The notes beneath the pieces are model-generated. The model searched no databases. It saw only the letters and a program-made list of their open reading frames with translations, and was not told the origin of the DNA. From Mycobacterium sp. Root135 (GTDB taxonomy: Bacteria > Actinomycetota > Actinomycetes > Mycobacteriales > Mycobacteriaceae): a DNA stretch of 64,000 bases. Shown one piece after another: positions 40,769-49,302 of the stretch. The position numbers and the translations under genes are program-made. Each line of letters starts with the position of its first letter. The first letter of the stretch is position 1. Location: positions 124,001-188,000 of the forward strand of contig NZ_LMEZ01000009.1 of the NCBI RefSeq assembly GCF_001426545.1, given 5' to 3'.

Positions 40769-41440
40769 ATGTTCAGGACGCTGCTCGCCACCCTCGTGTG
40801 CTGCGCCGTCGCGACCGCGTCGGCCGGGTGCTCGGCCACGCCGGCCGCGGACGAGTCGAAGGCCGACATCGCCAAGGTGCTCGACGTGAAGTCGGACTTC
40901 GGACCCCAGTTCAAGGTCAGTACGGTCGCGCCGACGGGAATCGACCCGCGTCTGCTTGCGCAGCAACCGCTTCCACCGGGCACGGTCTTCGACCCGCCCG
41001 GGTGCGCGAAGGTGGCCGAGGGCACGAACCTTCCGCAGGGACTCAAGGGCAACATGGCCGCGACCACCGCCGAGGGCGACGGCAACCGGTTCATCGCGAT
41101 CGCCCTTGAGACGTCCGAGGCGTTGACGACGCCCGACCCCGGCGACGCCTGCAAGAAGGTGGCCTTCGCCGGTGGCGGAGTTCGCGGGCTGGTCGAAGTC
41201 GTCGAGGCTCCCGCGATCGACGGCGTCCGCACCCTGGGCACCCACCGCGTCCTGCAGACGATGGTCAACGGAAAGCCCGCGACGGGCGAGATCTACAACT
41301 ACCTCGCGGACTTCTCGACGTTCAGGGTGATCGTCACGGCCAATCCTCTGGTCGAACCGAAGAAGCCCGTCACGCCCGTGGACACGCAGCGTGCCCGCGA
41401 CCTGCTGTCGGCTGCAGTGAAGGCCGTCCGCGGCGGTTAA
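40769..41440 (+). CDS. DUF5642-family lipoprotein (second copy)
   Basis: 223 residues from ATG 40769; a TTG at 40760 would add three residues. Lipobox is ASAGC. The mature part (SDFGPQFKVSTVAPTGID, later CKKVAFAGGGVRGLVEVV) follows the same plan as the previous lipoprotein but is well diverged. It starts 28 bases after the first copy, so they are probably co-transcribed. Its stop TAA overlaps the stop of the AlkB-like gene in the palindrome TTAA (41437-41440). Confidence 0.75.
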   Translation: MFRTLLATLVCCAVATASAGCSATPAADESKADIAKVLDVKSDFGPQFKVSTVAPTGIDPRLLAQQPLPPGTVFDPPGCAKVAEGTNLPQGLKGNMAATTAEGDGNRFIAIALETSEALTTPDPGDACKKVAFAGGGVRGLVEVVEAPAIDGVRTLGTHRVLQTMVNGKPATGEIYNYLADFSTFRVIVTANPLVEPKKPVTPVDTQRARDLLSAAVKAVRGG

Positions 41441-42054
41441 CGCACGTCCCGCGGGCGGAACTGGATGCTGATCCGCGGACCCGTTGGCTTGGTGGTCTTG
41501 GGCACGGCGTGTTCCCACGTGCGTTGGCAAGAGCCGCCCATCACGATCAGGTCGCCGTGGCTCTGCGGCAGCCGCAACGATCGGCCGCCGGAGCGGGGGC
41601 GCAACGCCAAGACCCGGGTCGCGCCGAGGCTGAGGATGGCCACCATGGTGTCCTCGGTGCTGCTGCGGCCGACGGTGTCGCCATGCCAGGCGACGCTGTC
41701 GTTGCCGTCGCGGTAGAGGCACAGCCCAGCCGAGGTGAACGGTTCGCCGAGCTCGCCTGCGTAGATGTCGTTGAGCCGGACGCGCAGTCGCGCGATTTCG
41801 GGATGCGGGGCGGGTTCGGAGGTCAGGTCGTGAAAGCTGACCAGTCGCGGCACGTCGAGCACCCGGTCGTACATTTGGCGCCGCTCGGACCGCCAGGGAA
41901 TGTCGGTCACCAGGTCGTCGAAGAGGTCGTCGACGCGCTCGTGGCCGCCGGTGAGCCACCCGGCTCGGACGTCGACCCACGCGCCGTCCCCCAGCTCGCG
42001 CCGCTCGTCGTGACCGAACAGGGCATCCTGAATCGCGAGATCGATTCCAGTCAC
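41437..42054 (-). CDS. AlkB-like 2-oxoglutarate/Fe(II) dioxygenase
   Basis: 205 residues. The iron ligands are visible as HxD in SVAWHGDTVG and the distal His in TWEHAVPK; the 2-oxoglutarate Arg is in RISIQFRPR. The domain matches AlkB DNA/RNA dealkylases, which remove methyl groups oxidatively from N1-methyladenine and N3-methylcytosine. The position corresponds to Rv1000c. GTG start at 42054, 30 bases downstream of the SoxR gene end on the same strand. Confidence 0.88.
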   Translation of the reverse strand: MTGIDLAIQDALFGHDERRELGDGAWVDVRAGWLTGGHERVDDLFDDLVTDIPWRSERRQMYDRVLDVPRLVSFHDLTSEPAPHPEIARLRVRLNDIYAGELGEPFTSAGLCLYRDGNDSVAWHGDTVGRSSTEDTMVAILSLGATRVLALRPRSGGRSLRLPQSHGDLIVMGGSCQRTWEHAVPKTTKPTGPRISIQFRPRDVR

Positions 42055-42084
42055 GCGTCGAGGTTATCGCACAGGCGTTCGAAT

Positions 42085-42516
42085 TTATAGTCTCGCGGCG
42101 CCGGGTCCGCTGTTGGCGAGTACGTCACCGGGGTTGGACAGCAGGCAGGTCTTCAGGCTCATACAGCCGCAGCCGATGCAGCCGGTCAGGTTGTCGCGCA
42201 GGCGTTGCAGATGGAGGATGCGCTCGTCGAGATCGGCGCGCCAGCCGGCCGAGAGCCGACCCCAGTCTTTACTGGTCGGGACGCGGTCGGTGGGCAGTGT
42301 GGCGAGGGCCTCGCGAATGCGGGCCAGTGGGATGCCGAGGCGCTGCGACATCCGAATGAACGCAACCCTGCGCAGGGTCTCGCGGGCGTATCGGCGTTGG
42401 TTGCCCGACGTGCGTCTGCTGACGATGAGGCCTTCGCGCTCGTAGAAGTGCAGTGCCGAGACGGCCACACCGCTGCGGTGGCTCAACTCGCCGGGGGTCA
42501 GCTCCAGCACGTCCAT
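42085..42516 (-). CDS. soxR: SoxR-type redox-sensing MerR regulator
   Basis: 143 residues. The MerR winged helix (ELSHRSGVAVSALHFYE) is followed by a dimerisation helix and the [2Fe-2S] motif with C113, C116, C118 and C124 (CIGCGCMSLKTC). Oxidation of the cluster by redox-cycling compounds activates target promoters. It is divergent from arcA with a 46-base gap containing a rough dyad (CCTAAACCATAGTTGGGG). The AlkB-like gene follows on the same strand and could be a target. Confidence 0.9.
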   Translation of the reverse strand: MDVLELTPGELSHRSGVAVSALHFYEREGLIVSRRTSGNQRRYARETLRRVAFIRMSQRLGIPLARIREALATLPTDRVPTSKDWGRLSAGWRADLDERILHLQRLRDNLTGCIGCGCMSLKTCLLSNPGDVLANSGPGAARL

Positions 42517-42562
42517 GACCTAAACCATAGTTGGGGTGACGATTCGCGTTACGGTGCTACGC

Positions 42563-43768
42563 ATGACAGCCACGACGCTGGGCGCGAATTCAGAGGTAGG
42601 ACCGCTGAAGGTCGTCATCCTGCACCGGCCGGGACCCGAACTTCAGCGACTCACCCCGCGCAACAACGACCGGTTGCTCTTCGACGGCATGCCGTGGGTG
42701 GCGCGAGCGCAGGAGGAGCACGACACGTTCGCCGCGCTGCTGCGGTCACGTGGCGTCGAGGTGCTGCTGTTGGCGGACCTGCTGACGGAGGCGCTGGCCA
42801 GCGGTGCGGCGCGGATGCAGGGCATCTCCGCCGCCGTGGACAGTCGACGGTTGGGACTGCCGCTGGCGCAAGAGCTTTCGGCCTATCTGCGGACGCTCGA
42901 CGTCGAACCGTTGGCACGAATCCTGATGGCGGGCATGACGTTCAACGAGCTGCCGTTCCTCGGCGGTGAGCTGTCGCTGGTGCAGCGCATGCACCACGAC
43001 GCCGACTTCGTCATCGATCCGCTGCCGAACCTGCTGTTCACCCGCGACTCGTCGTTCTGGATCGGACCGCGGGTGGCCATCACGTCGCTGGCGCTGCCGG
43101 CGCGCATTCGGGAGACGTCGCTGACCGATCTGATCTATGCGCATCATCCGCGATTCCTCGGAGTGCGGCGGGCGTACGAGTCGCGGTCGGCCCCCGTCGA
43201 GGGTGGCGACGTGTTGCTGTTGGCGCCGGGTGTGGTCGCCGTCGGCGTGGGGGAGCGGACGACGCCGGCCGGTGCGGAAGCGTTGGCGCGCAGCCTGTTC
43301 GACGACGGACTGGCCCACACCGTGCTCGCTGTGCCGATCGCGCAGGAGCGGGCGCAGATGCACCTCGACACGGTGTGCACGATGGTCGACGTCGACGCGG
43401 TGGTGATGTACCCGAACATCGTGGATTCGTTGTCGGCGTTCACCATTCGGCAGAAGTCGGACGGCGTGTCGATCGCCAGCGCGGCCCCGTTCGTCGAGGC
43501 CGCGGCCGATGCGATGGGGATCGGCAAGTTGCGCGTCATCGACACCGGCCTGGACCCCGTGACGGCCGAGCGCGAGCAGTGGGACGACGGCAACAACACC
43601 TTGGCCTTGGCGCCGGGCGTGGTGGTGGCATATGAGCGCAACACCGAAACCAATGCCCGCCTTGCTGATTCGGGCATCGAGGTGCTGCCGATCTCGGCGT
43701 CGGAGCTCGGCACGGGCCGCGGGGGTCCGCGCTGCATGTCGTGCCCCGTCGCCCGCGACCCCCTGTAG
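42563..43768 (+). CDS. arcA: Arginine deiminase
   Basis: 401 residues from ATG 42563. Family signatures are NSEVGPLKVVILHRPGPEL at the start, FTRDSSFWIG, the catalytic His in QMHLDTVCTM and the nucleophile C391 in GRGGPRCMSCP. It converts arginine to citrulline and ammonia. No arcB, arcC or arginine/ornithine antiporter is adjacent, as in M. tuberculosis Rv1001, which it closely resembles. That argues for arginine catabolism or nitrogen supply instead of the full ATP-yielding pathway. Confidence 0.95.
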   Translation: MTATTLGANSEVGPLKVVILHRPGPELQRLTPRNNDRLLFDGMPWVARAQEEHDTFAALLRSRGVEVLLLADLLTEALASGAARMQGISAAVDSRRLGLPLAQELSAYLRTLDVEPLARILMAGMTFNELPFLGGELSLVQRMHHDADFVIDPLPNLLFTRDSSFWIGPRVAITSLALPARIRETSLTDLIYAHHPRFLGVRRAYESRSAPVEGGDVLLLAPGVVAVGVGERTTPAGAEALARSLFDDGLAHTVLAVPIAQERAQMHLDTVCTMVDVDAVVMYPNIVDSLSAFTIRQKSDGVSIASAAPFVEAAADAMGIGKLRVIDTGLDPVTAEREQWDDGNNTLALAPGVVVAYERNTETNARLADSGIEVLPISASELGTGRGGPRCMSCPVARDPL

Positions 43769-43812
43769 GCCCGTGCCGCCGAGACAGTAACCACGGTCGT
43801 CGAATCGCTCTC

Positions 43813-44670
43813 TCAACGACCATGGCCGCTGTCTCGACGGGCCGCCCACGCCTGGCGAACCCGCCGGAGGACGTCCGATGGTCTGTCTTCGGAGATCACT
43901 TTCACGTGCAGCCAGCCGAGTTCGTCGAGGAGCCGCAGTCGTTTGACGTCCCAGGCGTAACGCGCGCGGTCGGTCCGGTGCTGATCGCCGTCGTATTCGA
44001 CCGCGATCTTGACGTCCTCCCACCCCATGTCGAGGTAGGCGAACTCGCGTCCGAATTCGTCGGCGACCGGGATCTGTGTCCGCGGCCGCGGAAGGCCCGC
44101 ATCGACGAGTAACAGCCGCAGCCACGTCTCCTTCGGGGACTGCGAGCCACCGTCCATCACGTCGAGGGCTCGCCTCAACCGTCGAACGTATCGGGCGCCC
44201 GGGTATCGGTCTATCAGCGGTGAAACATGTTCACGGGCAAGGCCAGTGGCTCGGGACAGCGCGTCGAGATGGGCGACGGCCGCGGCGGGCGGCAGATACC
44301 TGCCCAGGTCGTAGGCGGTTCGTGCCGGCGTGGCAACCAGCATGCCGTCCATCTCCCTCACCTCGTCGCCGGTGAAGTGGTCGTTGTGGGTGATGATTCC
44401 CTGCGGCGGTCGATTGTTGGGCGACATCAGTTCGACGGGGGCGTTCTGGTCGACCCACTTCGAACCATGCAGGGCCGATGCGGCTCGACCGGTGATGGGG
44501 GCGCGCCTGCCGGACCACAGCCACGCGCCGACGGTGTTGGCCTCGAGCGACGGCCCAGCGAGTCGAGGCGTGTAGACGTTCGGGTAGATGGTCCGGTACC
44601 TGGATCGCAGCTGCCCCCAGGTGAGTTCGTTGCGGGCGAGCGCTTCGCTGCCCAGAAAGACGGTCTCCAT
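43813..44670 (-). CDS. DUF559-type nuclease-fold protein
   Basis: 285 residues from ATG 44670. The N-terminal half has an AbiEi-like winged-helix look (LRSRYRTIYPNVYTP), and the C-terminal half is a DUF559 domain related to very-short-patch-repair endonucleases: SPKETWLRLLLVDAGL, then the acidic EYDGDQHRTD and a Lys in the final strand. Mycobacteria carry many copies of this two-part architecture. It may be a nuclease or defence-related protein; activity is unproven. It stands alone between arcA (convergent) and pmt. Confidence 0.75.
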   Translation of the reverse strand: METVFLGSEALARNELTWGQLRSRYRTIYPNVYTPRLAGPSLEANTVGAWLWSGRRAPITGRAASALHGSKWVDQNAPVELMSPNNRPPQGIITHNDHFTGDEVREMDGMLVATPARTAYDLGRYLPPAAAVAHLDALSRATGLAREHVSPLIDRYPGARYVRRLRRALDVMDGGSQSPKETWLRLLLVDAGLPRPRTQIPVADEFGREFAYLDMGWEDVKIAVEYDGDQHRTDRARYAWDVKRLRLLDELGWLHVKVISEDRPSDVLRRVRQAWAARRDSGHGR

Positions 44671-44775
44671 CAGCGAACAGTGGCGTCGGGATCCGACACA
44701 TCGTGAGACAGCAGCCACAGTTGTCCACAGGCCGCCCCCGCGACAGCCAGTGCTGTCTCGGCGAGAAGTGGCCGG

Positions 44776-46311
44776 TCAGCGCCAGCTGGGCAGCCAGATC
44801 TGCATGTGCCACGTCGACTGTGAGATCGGCAGACCCGTCAGGATCGGGTACATCCACGCGAAGTTCGTGATCACGGCCGCCACGTAGAAGCACACGACGA
44901 GCAGGCCAAGCGTTCTCCGCTCGGCGTTCTGCCGCGGCGCATAGAGAACGTCGCCGAGAATCAGCGCGATCAGCATGACCATGAACGGCGCCATCGGCGC
45001 GGCGTAGAAGAAGTACATCTGCCGGTCGATGTCGGCGAACCACGGCAGGTAACCCGCGCAATAGCCGGTCAGCGCCACCGCATAACGCCAGTCACGCTTG
45101 ACGAACGACTTCCACGCCGCCCACACCAGAATCGGCACCGCGATGAACCACATCGCAGGCGTACCGACGAGCATCACGGCCTTGACGCACGACTGCGCGC
45201 CGCACCCCGCCACGCCGTCCTGGTCGATCGCGTACAACACCGGCCGCAGCGACATCGGCCAGGTCCACGGCTTCGACTCCCACGGGTGATGATTGCCTGC
45301 CGCATTCGTCAACCCGGAGTGGAACGTGAAGGCGCCGTAGGTGAAGTGCCACAGCGACCGGATCGCATCCGGCATCAGCCCGCCCTCTGCGAACGACTGA
45401 CCCTCCTCGTGGCGGTTGATACCCGTCTCGGATGCGAACCACGGCGCGTACGACGCGAGGTAGACCCCGAGCGGGATCAGGCCGAAGACGTACACCGCAG
45501 GGGCGAAGTCCCGCCGCAGCGTTCCCAGCCACGGGCGCGGCACGCGGTACTGCCGCCGCGCGCTCACGTCGAACGCCAACGTCATCACGCCGAAGAACAG
45601 GATGAAGTACAGGCCAGACCACTTCGTCGCGACCGCCAGGCCCAGCAACACGCCCGCCCCGAAGCGCCACCACCGAACGCCAAGGCGGGGCCCCCACGGG
45701 GTCTCCGCGATGCGGCCTTCGACGAGGGCGGCGTGCATCCGCGCCCGCATCTGGTCACGGTCGACGATCAGCGCGCCGAAGGCCGCCACCACGAACACCA
45801 CCAGGAAGATGTCCAGCAGGGCCGTGCGGGCCGTCACGAAGCTGACGCCGTCGGCGATGATCAGCAGGCCCGCGATACCGCCGATCAGCGTCGACCGCGT
45901 GATCCGTCGGGTTATGCGGGCCACCAGCACCACCAGGACGACGCCGCACACCGCGCCGGAGAATCGCCAGCCCAGACCGCTGTAGCCGAATAATGCCTCG
46001 CCGAGGGACAGCAGTTCCTTGCCGACGGGCGGATGCACGATCAACCCGTAACCAGGGTTGTCCTCGACGCCGTGATTGCCCAACATCTGCCAGGCCTGCG
46101 GCGCGTAGTGCTTCTCGTCGAAGATCGGGGTGCCGCCGTCGGTGGGCGAACCGAGGTTGAGGAACCGGGTCAACGCGGCCAGCGCCATGATCACCGACGT
46201 CATCGCCCAGCCCTGCATCCGGTCCATCGGGCCGAAGTCGCCGACGGGTGCCAGAGGGCCCGGGCTGATGACCGGCACCGGCTGCTCTGTCTCCATGGGC
46301 GGGGCAGTCAC
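44776..46311 (-). CDS. pmt: Protein O-mannosyltransferase
   Basis: 511 residues, polytopic, matching Rv1002c. The first extracytoplasmic loop carries the DE motif of GT39 enzymes in PIFDEKHYAPQAW, and LIVHPPVGKELLS follows. About eleven transmembrane helices are visible. It transfers mannose from polyprenyl-phosphate-mannose to Ser/Thr of exported proteins, coupled to Sec export. GTG start at 46311, divergent from rsmI with a 24-base gap between start codons. Confidence 0.93.
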   Translation of the reverse strand: MTAPPMETEQPVPVISPGPLAPVGDFGPMDRMQGWAMTSVIMALAALTRFLNLGSPTDGGTPIFDEKHYAPQAWQMLGNHGVEDNPGYGLIVHPPVGKELLSLGEALFGYSGLGWRFSGAVCGVVLVVLVARITRRITRSTLIGGIAGLLIIADGVSFVTARTALLDIFLVVFVVAAFGALIVDRDQMRARMHAALVEGRIAETPWGPRLGVRWWRFGAGVLLGLAVATKWSGLYFILFFGVMTLAFDVSARRQYRVPRPWLGTLRRDFAPAVYVFGLIPLGVYLASYAPWFASETGINRHEEGQSFAEGGLMPDAIRSLWHFTYGAFTFHSGLTNAAGNHHPWESKPWTWPMSLRPVLYAIDQDGVAGCGAQSCVKAVMLVGTPAMWFIAVPILVWAAWKSFVKRDWRYAVALTGYCAGYLPWFADIDRQMYFFYAAPMAPFMVMLIALILGDVLYAPRQNAERRTLGLLVVCFYVAAVITNFAWMYPILTGLPISQSTWHMQIWLPSWR

Positions 46312-46335
46312 GTGAGCGATCGTATTCTGTTCGGT

Positions 46336-47172
46336 GTGACACCCGGTCGACTGCTACTGGCCGCCACGCCGTTGGGCCAGGCTGGCGACGCTTCCGCACG
46401 CCTCATCGAGGCGTTGGGCAGCGCCGACGTCGTCGCCGCCGAGGACACTCGACGCATCCGGACGCTCGCAGCGAGCCTCGACGTCGTCCCCGCCGGCAAG
46501 GTCGTCAGCTTCTTCGACCAGAACGAGGCGGCCCGCGTGCCGTGGCTCGTCGAGGAGATCACCGCGGGGGCGACCGTGCTGGTCGTCAGCGACGCGGGCA
46601 TGCCGCTGATCAGCGATCCGGGGTATCGGTTGGTCGCCGCCTGCGCGGCGGCCGGGCTCGTGGTCAGCTGCCTGCCCGGCCCGTCGGCGGTGACGACCGC
46701 GCTTGCGGTGTCGGGCCTGCCGTCGGATCGGTTCTGCTTCGAGGGCTTCGCACCGCGCAAGCAGTCCGCGCGGTTGACGTGGCTGGGCACCCTCGCCGGC
46801 GAACGCCGCACGTGCGTGTTCTTCGAGTCACCCCGCCGACTTGCCGAATGCCTCGACGACGCCGTCGACCGGTTGGGTCCCGACCGGCTCGCCGTGGTCT
46901 GCCGCGAGCTGACCAAGACACACGAGGAGGTCAAGCGCGGCACGCTGGCCGAGCTCGCGGAATGGGCCGCCGACGGCGTGCTCGGCGAGATCACCGTCGT
47001 CCTGGCAGGCGCCGAGCCGCGCGCGGACTTGGACACCCTGGTGGCGGCGGTCAACGAGCTGGTCGAGGAGGGGGCGGGGGTCAAGGACGCGTGCGCCGAG
47101 GTGATCGCCGAGAATCCCGGCGCACCGTCACGGCGTCAGCTCTATGACGCGGTGCTGCGCGCTCGCCAGTGA
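46336..47172 (+). CDS. rsmI: 16S rRNA 2'-O-methyltransferase RsmI
   Basis: 278 residues from GTG 46336; an in-frame GTG at 46312 would add eight residues. The SAM-binding TP-methylase fold shows LLLAATPLGQAGDAS, EDTRRIRTL, VVSDAGMPLISDPGY and LPGPSAVTTAL. It methylates the ribose of C1402 in 16S rRNA. It is divergent from pmt, as in M. tuberculosis (Rv1003). Its last 45 bases overlap the end of the convergent pabB gene. Confidence 0.93.
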   Translation: MTPGRLLLAATPLGQAGDASARLIEALGSADVVAAEDTRRIRTLAASLDVVPAGKVVSFFDQNEAARVPWLVEEITAGATVLVVSDAGMPLISDPGYRLVAACAAAGLVVSCLPGPSAVTTALAVSGLPSDRFCFEGFAPRKQSARLTWLGTLAGERRTCVFFESPRRLAECLDDAVDRLGPDRLAVVCRELTKTHEEVKRGTLAELAEWAADGVLGEITVVLAGAEPRADLDTLVAAVNELVEEGAGVKDACAEVIAENPGAPSRRQLYDAVLRARQ

Positions 47173-48387
47173 CCCGACGATCGGGGCCGCCTTGTGCAGG
47201 CACTCCTCCCACTCCCCGTCGGGATTCGAGTCGGCCGTGATGCCGCCGCCGACGCCGAGCACCGCGCCGCCCGTGTCGTTGAACTCGACGGTGCGGATCG
47301 CGACGTTGAGTTCGGTTCCCGCCACGGGTGACGCCAAACCGACCGTCCCGCAATAGATTCCGCGCCGATCGGGCTCCCAGGTGTCGAGCAGCTGACGTGC
47401 GCGACCCTTCGGCGTGCCCGTCACCGACGCTGGCGGGAACGTCGCGGCCAAGATGGTGGACATCGGGACGTCGGGGTCGACGCGGGCCGCGACCGTCGAC
47501 ACCAGGTGCCACACGCCAGGGGCCGCGCGCACCACCAACAGCTCGGGAACCGACACCGAGCCCGTGACCGCGATGCGGCCGAGATCGTTGCGGACGAGGT
47601 CGACGATCATGATGTTCTCGGCGACGTCCTTGACCGAATCCCGAAGGGCGGACGGCGATTCGGTGAGCGGCAGGGTGCCCTTGATCGGGCTCGACGTCAC
47701 CGTCCCGTCGGCGCGGCTGAGGAACAGCTCGGGGGACAGGGACGCGACCGCCCCCCAGTCGCCGGAGACGAACGCCGCGCGCGCCGGCGCCGTGCGCGCG
47801 ACGGCCTCGGCGAAGAAGTCGACCGGCGCGCCCGTGACCCTGCCGAGGATCTGCGTGCACACGCACGCTTGGTAGACCTCGCCGGCGGTGATGGCGTCCA
47901 GGCAGGCCAGGACGCCCGCTTGGTGCTCGTCGCGGTCGGCGACACCCCACGTGACGTGGCACTGCGACGGGGCCGGGTCAACGGCCAACGCCTCGACCAG
48001 CCAGCCGGGAGCGGCTGCGCCGGAAAGGTTTTCGTACCACCAGTCTCCGTCGGCGTCCAGACGCAGGACGTCGTCGGTCCAGCCGCCCGCCGCCTCGGGG
48101 ATGCGTGGGCGGGCGCCGTTGCGGCCGGCGTCGGGATAGGACAGGTAACCGATCCAGCCGCCGCCGACGGCATCGCCACGCGACGCGACGCCGGCCTGCG
48201 CGACGTCGAAGACGCCGGTCGTGGCGACGGGTTGGACCGCGACGCTTGGCGCGACGACCGCCCCGGCGCCGAACCAGTCACCGGTCAGGGCGGCGGGCGG
48301 CGGGAGGCCGAGGCGCGTCGTCGCGGCGGCCAGACATCGCAGCACCTCCGGGGCGCTGCGTGACAAGGCGATCCGCTCGATCCGCAC
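47128..48387 (-). CDS. pabB: Aminodeoxychorismate synthase component I
   Basis: 419 residues of the chorismate-utilising family. The PabB-type Lys is in SSPIKGTLPL, and the metal/chorismate site is seen in VDLVRNDLGRIA and TGTPKGRARQLLD. GGITADSNPDGEWEEC is the family's terminal motif. With a glutamine amidotransferase (PabA, not in this window) it forms aminodeoxychorismate for folate. It corresponds to Rv1005c. The 3' 45 bases overlap rsmI on the other strand. Confidence 0.92.
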   Translation of the reverse strand: MRIERIALSRSAPEVLRCLAAATTRLGLPPPAALTGDWFGAGAVVAPSVAVQPVATTGVFDVAQAGVASRGDAVGGGWIGYLSYPDAGRNGARPRIPEAAGGWTDDVLRLDADGDWWYENLSGAAAPGWLVEALAVDPAPSQCHVTWGVADRDEHQAGVLACLDAITAGEVYQACVCTQILGRVTGAPVDFFAEAVARTAPARAAFVSGDWGAVASLSPELFLSRADGTVTSSPIKGTLPLTESPSALRDSVKDVAENIMIVDLVRNDLGRIAVTGSVSVPELLVVRAAPGVWHLVSTVAARVDPDVPMSTILAATFPPASVTGTPKGRARQLLDTWEPDRRGIYCGTVGLASPVAGTELNVAIRTVEFNDTGGAVLGVGGGITADSNPDGEWEECLHKAAPIVGSLASAQHRVIELTP

Positions 48388-48411
48388 CGCAACAGCCTGT
48401 CATGGACACCC

Positions 48412-49302
48412 TTAGCGCGCGATCGCCCTTCGCACCTTCACCCCACCCAGCTTCTCTGGGTTCCGCATCGCATAGAAGTGGGTGATCAGACCGTCGGTGA
48501 TCTCGACCGAGATCACGCCCTCCAGACCGTCGTCGAGGTACAGCACCAGCGCGGGCGCGCCGTTGTAGAAGGCCGGCTCGACCCGGCCGCCGTCGCCGGC
48601 GAAGCGGAGCAGGCCGAGGATGAGGCGGGCGACCTTGTCCGCGCCGGCGACCGGCCTGCGGGCGGCGCTCGCCTTTCCGTCGCTGTCGGCGGTCCAGACG
48701 ACGTCCGGAGCCAGCATCGCGATGAGCGAGTCGACGTCACCCGTCGAGGCGGCCGCGAAGAACTGGGCGGTGATCTCCAGTGACTGCTTGGGGTTGGCTG
48801 GCTCGAACCGTTTGCGCCGGGACTGCACGTGCTCACGGGCGCGATGCGCCATCTGCCGCACCGCCGAGGTGGACTTGCCGAGCGTCTCGGCGATGTCGTC
48901 GTGGCCGAAGCCGAACACCTCGCGGAGCACGAACACTGCGCGTTCGTCGGGGCTGAGCGTCTCCAGCACCACCATCATCGCCATGGACACCGACTCGGCG
49001 AGCACCACGTCGGTCGACGCGTCGCCTGCGTCGACCAGCAGCGGCTCGGGCAGCCAGGGGCCGACGTACTCCTCGCGGCGTCGCGACTGCGCGCGCAGCG
49101 CGTTGAGCGCCTGCCGGGTGACGAGCTGCGCGAGATAGGCCTTCGTGTCGCGGACGCCGGCCAGGTCGACCTCGGCCCACCGCAGATAGCTCTCCTGCAG
49201 CACGTCATCGGATTCCGTTGCGCTGCCGAGTATTTCGTAGGCGATGGTGAACAGCAGCGGCCGCAGGCTGGTGAACCTGTCGGCGTGCTCGTCGGCGCTC
49301 AC
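48412..49302 (-). CDS. ECF41-group sigma factor (SigJ-like)
   Basis: 296 residues from GTG 49302. Sigma regions 2 and 4 (DDVLQESYLRWAEVDL, then FGFGHDDIAETLGKSTSAV) are followed by a SnoaL-like C-terminal domain of about 110 residues. The ECF41 marks are present: WLPEP in the linker and NPEKL near the end. In this group the tail replaces a separate anti-sigma factor. The start overlaps the stop of the oxidoreductase gene (GTGA), matching the known link of ECF41 factors to carboxymuconolactone-decarboxylase/oxidoreductase/epimerase genes, which they control. Confidence 0.9.
   Translation of the reverse strand: MSADEHADRFTSLRPLLFTIAYEILGSATESDDVLQESYLRWAEVDLAGVRDTKAYLAQLVTRQALNALRAQSRRREEYVGPWLPEPLLVDAGDASTDVVLAESVSMAMMVVLETLSPDERAVFVLREVFGFGHDDIAETLGKSTSAVRQMAHRAREHVQSRRKRFEPANPKQSLEITAQFFAAASTGDVDSLIAMLAPDVVWTADSDGKASAARRPVAGADKVARLILGLLRFAGDGGRVEPAFYNGAPALVLYLDDGLEGVISVEITDGLITHFYAMRNPEKLGGVKVRRAIAR

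Noticed and set aside
43813..44670. DUF559 protein as part of a defence island
   Set aside because: It stands alone between arcA and pmt with no toxin, antitoxin, methylase or other defence gene nearby, and mycobacteria carry many such copies.
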